Assembly: GCA_021850555.1 (NCBI GenBank)
Contig: JAJZLX010000592.1
Location: 1 to 7,020 of the forward strand
Reading direction: 5' to 3'
Length of the DNA stretch: 7,020 nucleotides
From: Pseudomonadota bacterium
Lineage (GTDB): Bacteria; Pseudomonadota; Gammaproteobacteria; Steroidobacterales; Steroidobacteraceae
The notes beneath the pieces are model-generated. The model ran no database searches. It was not told where the DNA came from and saw only the letters and a list, made by a program, of their open reading frames with translations. The position numbers were made by a program, and so were the translations under genes. Shown here in pieces: positions 1 through 7,020 of the stretch (positions are counted from its first letter, which is position 1; each line of letters starts with the position of its first letter).

Positions 1-1
1 C

Positions 2-184
2 CGGCCCGGCTTCTCGACCCGGGAGGAAGTCTCGATGGATGCCGGGCGGGGCGTCGGCATGGATGTGGTGGCGCGCACCGTGTACGGACTCGGTGGCCGG
101 ATCGGGGTGAGCACCCACCCGGGCCGATTCACCCGCTTCAAGATCGCCCTGCCGCAGGCCGTTCAGGCCCCAGCGGTCGCCTGA
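2..184 (+). CDS. CheA-type histidine kinase, C-terminal end only (5' truncated by window edge)
   Basis: The reading frame is open from base 2 to a TGA at 182-184 and gives the last 60 residues of a protein. It matches the end of the ATP-binding (HATPase_c, P4) domain of CheA-family kinases: PGFSTREEVS, then the G2-type glycine box GRGVGMDVV (residues 16-24), then GLGGRIGVSTHPG and the final strand RFKIALP. CheA autophosphorylates an HPt histidine and passes the phosphate to receiver proteins in the cytoplasm. Canonical CheA continues after this strand into a CheW-like P5 domain of well over 100 residues that binds receptors and CheW. Here only about ten Ala/Pro/Gln/Val-rich residues follow, so P5 is absent. 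The next gene, a receiver protein, starts 22 bp downstream and is the obvious phosphate acceptor. The domains before P4, including any HPt or sensor region, lie outside the window. Confidence 0.88.
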   Translation, partial: RPGFSTREEVSMDAGRGVGMDVVARTVYGLGGRIGVSTHPGRFTRFKIALPQAVQAPAVA

Positions 185-206
185 GCGTCGGCGCGGACGG
201 ACCGCA

Positions 207-605
207 ATGGGCATGGAGCAGGGCATCAGCGGCGGCGACACACGGCCGGTGCGCCTGCTGATCGTCGATGACTCGAACATCATGCGACGACGCATCGAGC
301 GCTCGCAGCAGTTCGCGGAGATCGTGGTGGTCGGCACGGCCAGCAACGGCGTGCAGGCGCTCGATCTCGCCCGGCGGACCGATCCGGACCTCGTCACCAT
401 GGACCTGACCATGCCGCAGATGGACGGCATCGAGTGCATCGGCAGGCTGATCGAGTTCAAGCCGGCCATGCGCATCCTGGTCATCTCGGCGCTCACCGAC
501 AAGGCGACCGCGGTGCAGGCGATGGAGCAGGGAGCGAACGGCTTCCTGCACAAGCCGTTCACCGACCGGCAGCTCAATGATGCCCTCGCCGAGCTGATAT
601 CCTGA
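207..605 (+). CDS. Stand-alone receiver-domain response regulator (CheY-like)
   Basis: A 132-residue protein made of one receiver domain after a short N-terminal extension of about 14 residues. The acidic pair is D21/D22 (LLIVDDSN), the phospho-acceptor is D66 (VTMDLTMPQMDG), the switch serine is S94 (VISA) and the conserved lysine is K116 (LHKPF), so all the phosphorylation residues are present. The position equivalent to the CheY switch tyrosine is phenylalanine (F113). There is no DNA-binding or enzymatic output domain, so it must act by protein-protein contact or as a relay or phosphate sink. It lies 22 bp after the CheA-type kinase and 29 bp before a CheX-like phosphatase; the kinase is the likely phosphate donor and the CheX-like protein the likely dephosphorylating partner (inference). 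The Shine-Dalgarno is weak (GGACGGA about 5 bases before ATG 207), and an in-frame ATG at 213 is a possible alternative start. The receiver also resembles those of CheB proteins, but no methylesterase domain follows. Confidence 0.92.
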   Translation: MGMEQGISGGDTRPVRLLIVDDSNIMRRRIERSQQFAEIVVVGTASNGVQALDLARRTDPDLVTMDLTMPQMDGIECIGRLIEFKPAMRILVISALTDKATAVQAMEQGANGFLHKPFTDRQLNDALAELIS

Positions 606-634
606 CCACGGACTGCAGAGCACAGAGCGCGCAG

Positions 635-1081
635 ATGCTGCGGGAAGAGGAACTGAAGACCTTTGTCGAGGGCACCACCCGGTATTTCGAGGTGGCCGCT
701 CAGCAGCCGGCGACCATCGGCTCGCCCTACCTCCTCGAGGGCGAGCCGGCGGTGCACGATTACACTGGCATCATCACCGTTTCGGGCAAACGGCAGGGCG
801 TGGTGTACTTCACCGCGCCGCGGGCCATGCTGACGGTGCTGTTGATGAAGATGCAGGAAAACGACTTCAGCCACGAGAGCATGCTCGACCTGGTAGGCGA
901 GGTCGCCAACACCATCTCGGGCAACGCGCGGCGTGACTTCGGCCACGACTTCGTGATTTCGGTGCCGAGCGTGCTCACGGGAGACCAGCCGCGGATCCCG
1001 CACAAGCCGGGCAGCCGTTCGTTCGTCATCCCCATCAACTGGCGCAGCCACTCCGCCAAGCTGGTCGTGTCGCTGACCTAG
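635..1081 (+). CDS. CheX/CheC-family chemotaxis phosphatase-like protein
   Basis: A 148-residue protein carrying the CheC/CheX/FliY active-site signature in LVGEVANTISGN: D85, E89, N92 and G96-N97, with E89 and N92 being the pair used by this family to hydrolyse the receiver aspartyl-phosphate. One copy of the motif is present, as in CheX; CheC usually has two. The surrounding pattern also fits: an N-terminal helix (LREEELKTFVEGTTRYFEV), a beta strand with SGKRQGVVYFTAP, and a C-terminal strand ending in SAKLVVSLT. Placement directly after the receiver gene implies that the receiver is its substrate, giving a kinase-receiver-phosphatase set. There is no good Shine-Dalgarno before ATG 635, and no better in-frame start between it and the preceding stop, so it may depend on translation of the upstream gene. 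The stop codon (1079-1081) is three bases from the kdpE stop on the other strand. A family assignment to CheX is strong; a role in flagellar chemotaxis is not shown. Confidence 0.88.
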   Translation: MLREEELKTFVEGTTRYFEVAAQQPATIGSPYLLEGEPAVHDYTGIITVSGKRQGVVYFTAPRAMLTVLLMKMQENDFSHESMLDLVGEVANTISGNARRDFGHDFVISVPSVLTGDQPRIPHKPGSRSFVIPINWRSHSAKLVVSLT

Positions 1082-1084
1082 ACC

Positions 1085-1783
1085 TCAGGGCTCATCGGCG
1101 CGCAGACGATAGCCGAGGCCGGCTTCGGTGATCAGGTAGCGCGGCTTGCGCGGATCGGGCTCGATCTTGGCGCGCAGGCTCATGATGCCTACCCGCAGGC
1201 CCCGCGAGTCCCCGAGCCGCTCCGGCCCCCACACTTCGCGGATCAGCTGATTCTGGGTCACGATCGCACCGAGATGCCGCGCGAGGCACTCGAGCAGCCG
1301 GTACTCGAGCGGCGTGAGGCGCACCTCTCCCGAGGGACTGCGCGTCTCGCGCCTGGCGAGATCGAGCTCGAGCGCGCCGAGCCGCAGGACCGGGGACGGC
1401 TCGGGGCCGCGTACGTTGCGCCTCAGGCCCGCGCGCACGCGCGCCAGCAGCTCAGGGGCGCTGAAAGGCTTGGTCACATAGTCGTCGGCGCCGGCGTCCA
1501 GGGCGGCGATCTTCTGTTCCTCCTGGGTGCGGGCCGACAGCACGATGATGGGAACGGGGGACCAGGCGCGCACCCGCCGGATGATCGAAAGCCCGTCCCC
1601 ATCCGGCAGCCCCAGATCCAGCAGCAGCAGGTCCGGCTTGTGCGTGCGGGCCTCGATTTCGGCGCGCAGCGCCGAATCGGCCTCGATGACCCGATAGCGC
1701 TCGGCCTCGAGCAGCACCTTCAACACCCTGCGGATCGCCGGCTCGTCCTCGATCACCAGCACCTGGTGCATGGCTTCGGTCAC
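1085..1783 (-). CDS. kdpE: KdpE, OmpR/PhoB-family response regulator of the kdp operon
   Basis: A 232-residue two-domain regulator, close to the 225 residues of E. coli KdpE. The N-terminal receiver has acidic residues E12/D13, phospho-acceptor D56 (LLLLDLGLPDGDG), S83 (VLSAR) and K105 (TKPF). The C-terminal half (about residues 130-230) is a winged-helix DNA-binding domain, with RLTPLEYRLLECLARH, then QLIREVWGP and the wing hairpin ITEAGLGYRL. KdpE phosphorylated by KdpD activates kdpFABC when K+ is scarce. The start is GTG at 1783, whose GTGA overlaps the kdpD TGA stop by four bases; a GGGAG Shine-Dalgarno lies eight bases upstream, inside kdpD. An ATG four codons later (1771) is possible but has weaker support. 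Identity rests on sequence similarity plus its place after kdpD. It ends three bases from the convergent CheX-like gene. Confidence 0.96.
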   Translation of the reverse strand: MTEAMHQVLVIEDEPAIRRVLKVLLEAERYRVIEADSALRAEIEARTHKPDLLLLDLGLPDGDGLSIIRRVRAWSPVPIIVLSARTQEEQKIAALDAGADDYVTKPFSAPELLARVRAGLRRNVRGPEPSPVLRLGALELDLARRETRSPSGEVRLTPLEYRLLECLARHLGAIVTQNQLIREVWGPERLGDSRGLRVGIMSLRAKIEPDPRKPRYLITEAGLGYRLRADEP

Positions 1784-4488
1784 GCGGGCGGCTCCCGCGC
1801 CGGCAGGGTGAACTCGAACCGCGCGCCCCCGCCTGCGCCCCGATGCGCTTCGATCTCGCCGCCGTGGGCCCGCACGATCGCACGGCAGATGGCGAGCCCC
1901 AGGCCGGCGCCGGCCACGGCGCCTTCGCCCGAGCCGCGTTGGAACTTCTCGAACAGCCGTTCCGGATCCCCTGGCGGGAAGCCCGCACCGTCGTCCTCCA
2001 CCACGACGCGCACGTTCGCGCCCTCATCCGCCGCGGACACCGAGGCGCTTGTGCCAGGCGGGGTGTACTTGGCCAGGTTATCGAAGAGGTTCCCGAACAG
2101 CTGCACGACGAGGCCGGCATCCACGTGGACCGGGGGCAGGTCGCGCGGCAGATGCAGCTCCACGGGATGGTCCTTCAGACGCTCATCGAGCCGCTGCAGC
2201 GCCGCACCTGCGAGATCCTCGAGCGACTGCCAGTCACGCCGCAGCGCCACCTGTCCGGACTGGAAGCGCATCAGGTCGAGCACGTTCGACACGAGGTCCG
2301 CCATCTCGCGGGCCTTGAGCTCGATGGACGCGGCGAGCTGGATCCGCTGGGCTGCCTCGAGCACCTCGCCTCGCTCGGCCAGAGTGCTCGCCGCCCCCAC
2401 CATCACCGCCAATGGCGTGCGCAGGTCGTGTGAGATCGAGGCGAGCAGCGTGTTGCGCAGACTCTCCCGCTCGGCGGCCAGGCTGGAGGCGTGGGCCACT
2501 TCCGCGAGGCGCACCCGATCGATCGCCAGGCCGATCTGGCTGGCGAAGGTATCGAGCAGGTCGCTCTGCTCTGGCAGCAGCACGCGGCGGGGATTGACCG
2601 GCAGCACCGCCAGGACGCCCGTGGCACGACTCTCGTCACCGAGCGGCACATACAGCGCCGGCGCCGCCGGCAGCGTATCCGAGCCCAGACCCGCGCGCCG
2701 GCCGTGGTCGTTGACCCACTGCGCAACGGCCAGGTCCGCCCCGCGCAGGGAATTCTCGAGCGCCGGGCCCGCGGGACGCTGCAATTTTCCCTCCCAGTCC
2801 GGCAGCAGAACGACCGCCCGGCACTGAAACACCTCGGCCACATGACGCACCGCGACACTCGCCATGCTTTCGATGCCGCGGGTGACGGCGAGCTCGCGGC
2901 TCATGGCATACAGGGCCGCCGTGCGCCGCTCGCGGGCTCCGGCAACCCGCGTCTGCTGACGCACGTTGGCCGTCAGAGTCGCGATGACGAGGCCGATGGT
3001 CAGCATGGCACCGAACGTCACGAAGTACTGCACGTCGGACACGGCGAACGTGAAGCGCGGCGGAACGAAGCAGTAATCGAAAATCAGCACGTTGAGCACG
3101 GCCGTCAGCGCCGAGGGGCCGCGCCCCAACCTCAGCCCGGCCACCGTGACGCCGAGCAGATACACCATGGCGAGATTCGAGAGCTTGAAGTGCGGATACA
3201 TCCCGAATGCGAGCAGCGTGCACAGCACGCTGATGCCCGCGGCCCAGCCGTAGCGGTCCCGGCGCAGCGCCGCTTCGGGAGCGGGTCCTGCCATATGAAA
3301 CGGCGAGGTGCGTGGCTTCAGCGCATCCGCCGGCGCCACCACCACCACATCGAATCCCTTGGCCCGTTTGACCAGCGTGCTCGACGTCGAGCCTCGGACC
3401 CACGCGCGCCAGCCGCGCCGCTTGGGCGTGCCGACCAGAATGCGAGTGGCGCCGCGCATCTGCGCGTACTCGAGCAGCGCGGCGGCGGCCGAGGGTCCGT
3501 CGAGCGTCACGGTCTCCGCCCCGAGCGATTCCGCCAGGCGCAGCACCGCAATGCGCCGGTTGCGGTCCGCATCCGACAGGCGCAACAGCGCCGGCGTCTC
3601 GACGTACACGACCGTCCAACGGGCGGCGAACGCATCCGCGGTACGCTTGCCGGTCCGCACCAGTTGCTCGGCCTGCAGGTCCGGTCCGACCGCGACCAGG
3701 ATGTGATCGCCGGCGATGCGCGCGCCGGGACCGGCCGAGCGCATGGCGCGCGAGGCGGCCTCGACACGCTCGGCAACGCGGCGCAGCGCGATCTCGCGCA
3801 GCGCCATGAGGTTGGGCTTGCGGAAAAAGCGTTCGACGGCGCCGGCCACGGCTTCCGACACGTAGACCTTTCCGGCATGCAACCGCGCCAGCAGATCGTC
3901 GGCCGGCAGGTCGATCAGCTCGATGTCGTCGGCTTCATCGAACACCCTGTCGGGCAGGGTCTCGCTCTGACGGACACCGGTGGTCTGGTAGATGAGATCG
4001 TTCAGGCTCTCGAGATGCTGGACGTTGACCGTGGTCCAGACGCTGATGCCCGCCTCGAGCAGCTCCTCGATGTCCTGCCAGCGCTTGGGGTGACGCGGCT
4101 GGGGCACGCCGCCGGTGAGGTTGGAGTGGGCGAGCTCATCGACCAGCAGCACGGCCGGCCGGCGCGCGAGCGCCGCATCGAGATCGAATTCCTGGCGCAG
4201 GATTCCCTTGTAACTCACCGCGAGCGTCGCCAGCCGCTCGAGCCCTTCGGCGAGACGCTCGGTTTCCGGGCGGCCGTGCGGCTCGAGGTAGCCGATCACG
4301 ATGTCGCTGCCGCCAGCCCGGGCGACGCGCGCCGCCTCCAGCATGGAGAAGGTCTTGCCCACTCCGGCGGAAGCGCCGAAGAAGATTCTCAGACGACCGC
4401 GGGCCGCGCGCGCCTCCTCCGCCTTGACGCGCGCCAGCAGTTGATCCGGATCAGGTCGTGTCTCGCCCAAGGGATCGGTGCGGCTCAT
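1780..4488 (-). CDS. kdpD: KdpD, K+-responsive sensor histidine kinase
   Basis: A membrane sensor kinase that phosphorylates KdpE when K+ is limiting. Residues are numbered from the upstream ATG at 4512 (910 aa). In order: KdpD N-terminal domain with Walker A GASAGVGKT (46-54) and Walker B-like LLVDELAHSN (122-131); a universal-stress-protein-like domain (about 268-395); four closely spaced membrane segments of the DUF4118 type (about 423-512); an arginine-rich stretch just after them (R518, R522, R527, R529, R530) as in E. coli; a GAF-like region (about 540-670); and the kinase core with phospho-accepting H695 (SISHDLRTP), N-box N808/N812, G1 DDGAG (840-844), F-box LFEKFQR (853-859) and G2 GAGLGLA (868-874). 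All catalytic boxes look intact. I prefer the ATG at 4488 (902 aa), because RPDPDQLL then lies near the N-terminus as it does in E. coli KdpD. Neither start has a convincing Shine-Dalgarno. The TGA stop overlaps the kdpE start. Confidence 0.96.
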   Translation of the reverse strand: MSRTDPLGETRPDPDQLLARVKAEEARAARGRLRIFFGASAGVGKTFSMLEAARVARAGGSDIVIGYLEPHGRPETERLAEGLERLATLAVSYKGILRQEFDLDAALARRPAVLLVDELAHSNLTGGVPQPRHPKRWQDIEELLEAGISVWTTVNVQHLESLNDLIYQTTGVRQSETLPDRVFDEADDIELIDLPADDLLARLHAGKVYVSEAVAGAVERFFRKPNLMALREIALRRVAERVEAASRAMRSAGPGARIAGDHILVAVGPDLQAEQLVRTGKRTADAFAARWTVVYVETPALLRLSDADRNRRIAVLRLAESLGAETVTLDGPSAAAALLEYAQMRGATRILVGTPKRRGWRAWVRGSTSSTLVKRAKGFDVVVVAPADALKPRTSPFHMAGPAPEAALRRDRYGWAAGISVLCTLLAFGMYPHFKLSNLAMVYLLGVTVAGLRLGRGPSALTAVLNVLIFDYCFVPPRFTFAVSDVQYFVTFGAMLTIGLVIATLTANVRQQTRVAGARERRTAALYAMSRELAVTRGIESMASVAVRHVAEVFQCRAVVLLPDWEGKLQRPAGPALENSLRGADLAVAQWVNDHGRRAGLGSDTLPAAPALYVPLGDESRATGVLAVLPVNPRRVLLPEQSDLLDTFASQIGLAIDRVRLAEVAHASSLAAERESLRNTLLASISHDLRTPLAVMVGAASTLAERGEVLEAAQRIQLAASIELKAREMADLVSNVLDLMRFQSGQVALRRDWQSLEDLAGAALQRLDERLKDHPVELHLPRDLPPVHVDAGLVVQLFGNLFDNLAKYTPPGTSASVSAADEGANVRVVVEDDGAGFPPGDPERLFEKFQRGSGEGAVAGAGLGLAICRAIVRAHGGEIEAHRGAGGGARFEFTLPAREPPA
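1792..1796 (-). promoter_or_regulatory. Shine-Dalgarno of kdpE
   Basis: On the minus strand GGGAG lies eight bases before the GTG at 1783, inside the last codons of kdpD. This supports the GTG start and translational coupling of kdpE to kdpD through the GTGA overlap. Confidence 0.6.
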
Positions 4489-4518
4489 GCGTGTGATGGG
4501 GCATCGCGGCAATCGCCC

Positions 4519-4542
4519 GCGCGCCGGCGCGCTTCGCCGGCG
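4519..4542. repeat. GC-rich palindrome/hairpin between kdpC and kdpD
   Basis: Bases 4519-4532 are a perfect 14-bp palindrome (GCGCGCCGGCGCGC). In addition CGCCGGCG occurs at 4522-4529 and again at 4535-4542; because this octamer is its own reverse complement, the two copies can pair as an 8-bp stem around a 5-base loop (4530-4534). In kdp mRNA this would form just upstream of the kdpD start region. There is no T-run after it on the minus strand, so a classical Rho-independent terminator is unlikely. Possible roles are lowering kdpD translation relative to kdpC, protecting the upstream mRNA from decay, or none at all in such GC-rich DNA. Confidence 0.5.
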
Positions 4543-4567
4543 AGGTGCGGCGCGACTGCAGGTCCGT

Positions 4568-5140
4568 TCAATGCATCCGCTCGAGGGCCAGGTTGAGTTC
4601 CAGTACGTTGACGCGCGGCTCGCCGATCATCCCGAGCAACCTACCGCTTGCATGAGCGGCAATCAATGCCCGCACGCGGGGCAGCGGCAGGCCGCGGGCA
4701 CGGGCGACCCGGCCGGCCTGGTAATAGGCCGCCGCCACGCTGATGTCCGGATCCAGACCGCTCGCCGAGGCGGTCACCAGATCCACCGGTATGGGCGCGC
4801 GGTTGCCCGGATCGGCGGCCCGCAGCGCCGCGATGCGCGCCTTCACCGCATCGATCAACGCCGGGTTGAGCGGCCCCAGATTGGACCCGGTCGAATCAAG
4901 ACCGTTGTAGGGCTGCGGACCGGTCGCCGAGGGCCGGCTCCAGAAGTAGTTCGGATCGCTGAAGGGCTGGCCGATCAGACGCGAGCCGATCAGCCTGCCG
5001 TCGCGGACGATGAGGCTGCCGGCGGCCTGGACGGGGAACAGCACCTGCGCCACACCCGTGACCACCAGCGGATACGCGATGCCGGTGATCGCGGTCATGA
5101 CGATCAGCAGCGCGATCGCCGGCCGGAGGATGTCTTTCAT
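4568..5140 (-). CDS. kdpC: KdpC, K+-transporting ATPase subunit C
   Basis: A 190-residue protein, the usual KdpC length, with one N-terminal membrane span (about residues 7-34, [20 protein letters not shown] onward) and a periplasmic remainder. Family motifs are all present: [18 protein letters not shown] (43-60), FWSRPSAT (66-73), NLGPLNP (87-93) and [17 protein letters not shown] (about 118-134). KdpC is the small accessory subunit of KdpFABC, needed for assembly and high-affinity function of the pump. Start ATG 5140 follows a clear Shine-Dalgarno and lies ten bases after the kdpB stop, so the two are probably translated together. The C-terminal part ([14 protein letters not shown]) is also typical. 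No defects are seen. Confidence 0.97.
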   Translation of the reverse strand: MKDILRPAIALLIVMTAITGIAYPLVVTGVAQVLFPVQAAGSLIVRDGRLIGSRLIGQPFSDPNYFWSRPSATGPQPYNGLDSTGSNLGPLNPALIDAVKARIAALRAADPGNRAPIPVDLVTASASGLDPDISVAAAYYQAGRVARARGLPLPRVRALIAAHASGRLLGMIGEPRVNVLELNLALERMH

Positions 5141-5145
5141 GGCGT

Positions 5146-5152
5146 ACCTCTC
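5146..5152 (-). promoter_or_regulatory. Shine-Dalgarno of kdpC overlapping the kdpB stop
   Basis: The minus strand reads TGAGAGGTACGCCATG: GAGAGGT lies five bases before the kdpC ATG and shares bases with the kdpB TGA stop (5151-5153). Ribosomes ending kdpB would be next to the kdpC start, which suits fixed subunit ratios. Confidence 0.7.
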
Positions 5153-7020
5153 AGACCAGGTGGACGAGCTGCAGACACATGTCGATGAGCTTGATCCCGG
5201 CGAACGGCACGAGGATGCCGCCCAGACCGTAGATCAGCAGATTGCGCCGCAGCAGCGTCACGGCGCCGAGCGGCCGGTAGCGCACGCCCTTCAGGGCGAG
5301 TGGAATCAGCGCGACGATGACCAGGGCGTTGAAGATCACCGCCGAGAGGATCGCCGAGAAGGGACTGGCCAGGCGCATGATGTTGAGCGCGTTGAGCTGC
5401 GGATAAGTGGTGGCGAAGGCCGCCGGAATGATGGCGAAATACTTGGCAATGTCATTGGCGATGCTGAAGGTGGTGAGCGATCCGCGGGTCATCAGCATCT
5501 GCTTGCCGATCTCCACCACCTCGATCAGCTTGGTCGGATTGGAGTCGAGATCGACCATGTTGCCGGCTTCCTTGGCCGCCTGGGTGCCGGTGTTCATCGC
5601 CACCGCCACGTCGGCCTGCGCGAGCGCCGGCGCGTCGTTGGTGCCGTCGCCGGTCATCGCGACCAGGCGCCCCTCCGACTGGTGTCTGCGGATCAGTTCG
5701 AGCTTCGCTTCCGGCGTCGCCTCGGCGAGAAAGTCATCGACTCCCGCCTCCGCGGCGATCGCCGCGGCGGTGAGCGGATTGTCGCCGGTGATCATGATGG
5801 TCTTGATGCCCATGCGGCGCAGCTCACCGAAACGCTCCTTGATCCCGCCCTTGACGATGTCCTTCAGCTCGATGACACCGAGCACGCGGGGGCCGTCGCT
5901 CACGAGCAGCGGCGTGCTGCCGCGGCGCGCCACTTCCTGCACCGTGGAGAGCACCGTTTTCGGAAACACCTGCCCCAGAGACTCCACCTGCCTGCGGATG
6001 GCGTCGGCGGCGCCTTTGCGCACCTGGCGGCCGGCGATGTCGACGCCGCTCATGCGGGTGTGGGCCGAGAAGGGCACGAAGGTGCCGTGGAGCGAGGTCA
6101 GGTCACGCTCGCGCAGCTTGAAACGTTGCTTGGCGAGCACGACGATGCTGCGGCCCTCGGGAGTCTCGTCCGCGAGCGAGGCAAGCTGCGCCGCTCCCGC
6201 CAACTCCTCCTCGGTCACGCCGGCGGCGGGCATGAACGCGGCGGCCTGACGGTTTCCGAGGGTAATGGTGCCGGTCTTGTCGAGCAGCAGCACATCGACA
6301 TCACCGGCCGCCTCCACCGCGCGGCCCGACATCGCGATCACGTTGGCCTGCATCATCCGGCTCATGCCGGCGACTCCGATCGCCGAGAGCAGGCCGCCGA
6401 TGGTCGTCGGGATCAGGCAGACCATCAGCGCGATCAGCGCCGTGATGCTGACGGGCGTGCCGAGCCTGGTGACCGCGACGCTGTAGCGCGAATACGGCAA
6501 CAGGGTCGCCGTGGCGAACACGAACACCAGCGTGAGGGCCACCAGCAGGATGGTGAGGGCGATCTCATTGGGGGTTTTCTGCCGCCTGGCACTCTCGACC
6601 ATGGAAATCATGCGGTCGATGAAGGTCTCACCGGGGTTGGCGGTGACGCGCACCACGATCCAGTCGGACAGCACGCGTGTTCCGCCGGTAACCGAGGAGA
6701 AGTCTCCGCCCGACTCGCGGATCACGGGCGCCGACTCCCCGGTGATGGCACTCTCGTCGACCGAAGCCGCTCCCTCGATGACTTCCCCGTCGCCCGGAAT
6801 GTAATCGCCCGCCTCCACCAGCACCAGTTCGCCCTTGCGCAGCCGGTCGGCGCGCACCCGCGTGAAGGCGGAGCGATCGGCGGCGTCGGCGAGGCGCTTC
6901 GCCTCCACGGTCTGCTTCAGCCCGCGCAGGCTGGCTGCCTGCGCCTTGCTGCGCCCCTCCGCCAGCGCCTCGGCGAAGTTCGCGAACAGCACGGTGAACC
7001 ACAGCCAGATCGCGACATTG
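5151..7020 (-). CDS. kdpB: KdpB, P-type ATPase subunit of the K+ pump (N-terminus cut by window edge)
   Basis: The frame is open from base 7019 to the TGA at 5151-5153 and gives the last 622 residues. The methionine at 6992 is an internal GTG (valine) codon, not the start: NVAIWLWFT before it is normal KdpB sequence. Numbered from the first visible residue: actuator-domain TGES (93-96), membrane segments near 153-176 and 190-222 with the family motif [20 protein letters not shown], phosphorylated aspartate D247 in [10 protein letters not shown], nucleotide-domain KGAAD (335-339), TGDN (411-414), hinge TGDGTNDAP (456-464) and three C-terminal membrane segments (about 514-619). KdpB hydrolyses ATP to drive K+ uptake through KdpA. 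The TGES serine, the inhibitory phosphorylation site in E. coli KdpB (Ser162), is present. By comparison with remembered E. coli KdpB (682 aa), about 66 N-terminal residues are missing, and the loop before CLIPTT is about six residues longer. Confidence 0.97.
   Translation of the reverse strand, partial: NVAIWLWFTVLFANFAEALAEGRSKAQAASLRGLKQTVEAKRLADAADRSAFTRVRADRLRKGELVLVEAGDYIPGDGEVIEGAASVDESAITGESAPVIRESGGDFSSVTGGTRVLSDWIVVRVTANPGETFIDRMISMVESARRQKTPNEIALTILLVALTLVFVFATATLLPYSRYSVAVTRLGTPVSITALIALMVCLIPTTIGGLLSAIGVAGMSRMMQANVIAMSGRAVEAAGDVDVLLLDKTGTITLGNRQAAAFMPAAGVTEEELAGAAQLASLADETPEGRSIVVLAKQRFKLRERDLTSLHGTFVPFSAHTRMSGVDIAGRQVRKGAADAIRRQVESLGQVFPKTVLSTVQEVARRGSTPLLVSDGPRVLGVIELKDIVKGGIKERFGELRRMGIKTIMITGDNPLTAAAIAAEAGVDDFLAEATPEAKLELIRRHQSEGRLVAMTGDGTNDAPALAQADVAVAMNTGTQAAKEAGNMVDLDSNPTKLIEVVEIGKQMLMTRGSLTTFSIANDIAKYFAIIPAAFATTYPQLNALNIMRLASPFSAILSAVIFNALVIVALIPLALKGVRYRPLGAVTLLRRNLLIYGLGGILVPFAGIKLIDMCLQLVHLV

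Noticed and set aside
138..623. Minus-strand 161-codon frame opposite the receiver gene
   Set aside because: The receiver has all catalytic residues and belongs with its same-strand neighbours; the antisense translation is His/Arg/Asp-rich and shows no domain.
611..634. Possible regulatory site in the 29-bp gap before the CheX-like gene (CTGCAG palindrome)
   Set aside because: Six-base palindromes are common by chance, and I see no second half-site or promoter elements.
1782..1805. GC-rich inverted elements near the kdpD-kdpE junction as a possible terminator
   Set aside because: The junction is a 4-base coding overlap with a Shine-Dalgarno, there is no T-run, and kdpD and kdpE are normally cotranscribed.
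1274..2827. Plus-strand open frame of 517 codons opposite kdpE and kdpD
   Set aside because: Same cause: it spans two real genes, has an Arg/Ser/Pro-rich composition, shows no family motif, and has no matching promoter or ribosome site.
2491..4596. Very long plus-strand open frame (701 codons) opposite kdpD
   Set aside because: It is antisense to an unmistakable kdpD, its translation is rich in Arg/His/Gln/Gly with no recognisable domain, and long antisense frames are expected when third positions are nearly all G or C.
5407..6249. Plus-strand 280-codon frame opposite kdpB
   Set aside because: Its Ser/Ala/Arg-rich translation is what antisense reading of this kdpB region gives; kdpB motifs on the other strand are complete through this stretch.

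Overview
The window is GC-rich, gene-dense bacterial chromosome. High G/C at third codon positions, the protein sequences, and a chemosensory-type module beside a complete-looking Kdp system point to a proteobacterium. A gamma- or beta-proteobacterium is my best guess; the sequence alone does not fix the genus. There is no gene-free stretch over 300 bases, and I see no tRNA, rRNA, CRISPR array or insertion sequence.

Left part, plus strand (bases 1-1081): three genes in the same direction. They are the last 60 codons of a CheA-type histidine kinase, a stand-alone receiver-domain response regulator (207-605), and a CheX/CheC-type phosphatase (635-1081). Together they could form a small phosphorelay of kinase, receiver and receiver-dephosphorylating enzyme. 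The kinase ends right after its ATP-binding domain and so lacks the C-terminal CheW-like domain of canonical CheA, which suggests the kinase is not docked into a normal chemoreceptor array.

Right part, minus strand (bases 7020 down to 1085): most of a kdp operon in the order kdpB (5' end cut by the window edge), kdpC, kdpD, kdpE. KdpB is the P-type ATPase subunit and KdpC the single-span subunit of the high-affinity K+ pump KdpFABC. KdpD and KdpE are the sensor kinase and OmpR-type regulator that switch the operon on when K+ is limiting. kdpF/kdpA and the promoter would lie beyond the right edge. kdpB-kdpC are 10 bp apart and kdpD-kdpE overlap by 4 bp (GTGA), so the set is probably cotranscribed. 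The kdpC-kdpD gap is the only sizeable one in the operon and holds a strong GC-rich palindrome/hairpin.

The two gene groups converge, and the stop codons of the CheX-like gene and kdpE are separated by only three bases. Most of the window is a well-known system. The less ordinary points are the CheA-like/receiver/CheX cassette, the end-to-end convergence, and the hairpin before kdpD.
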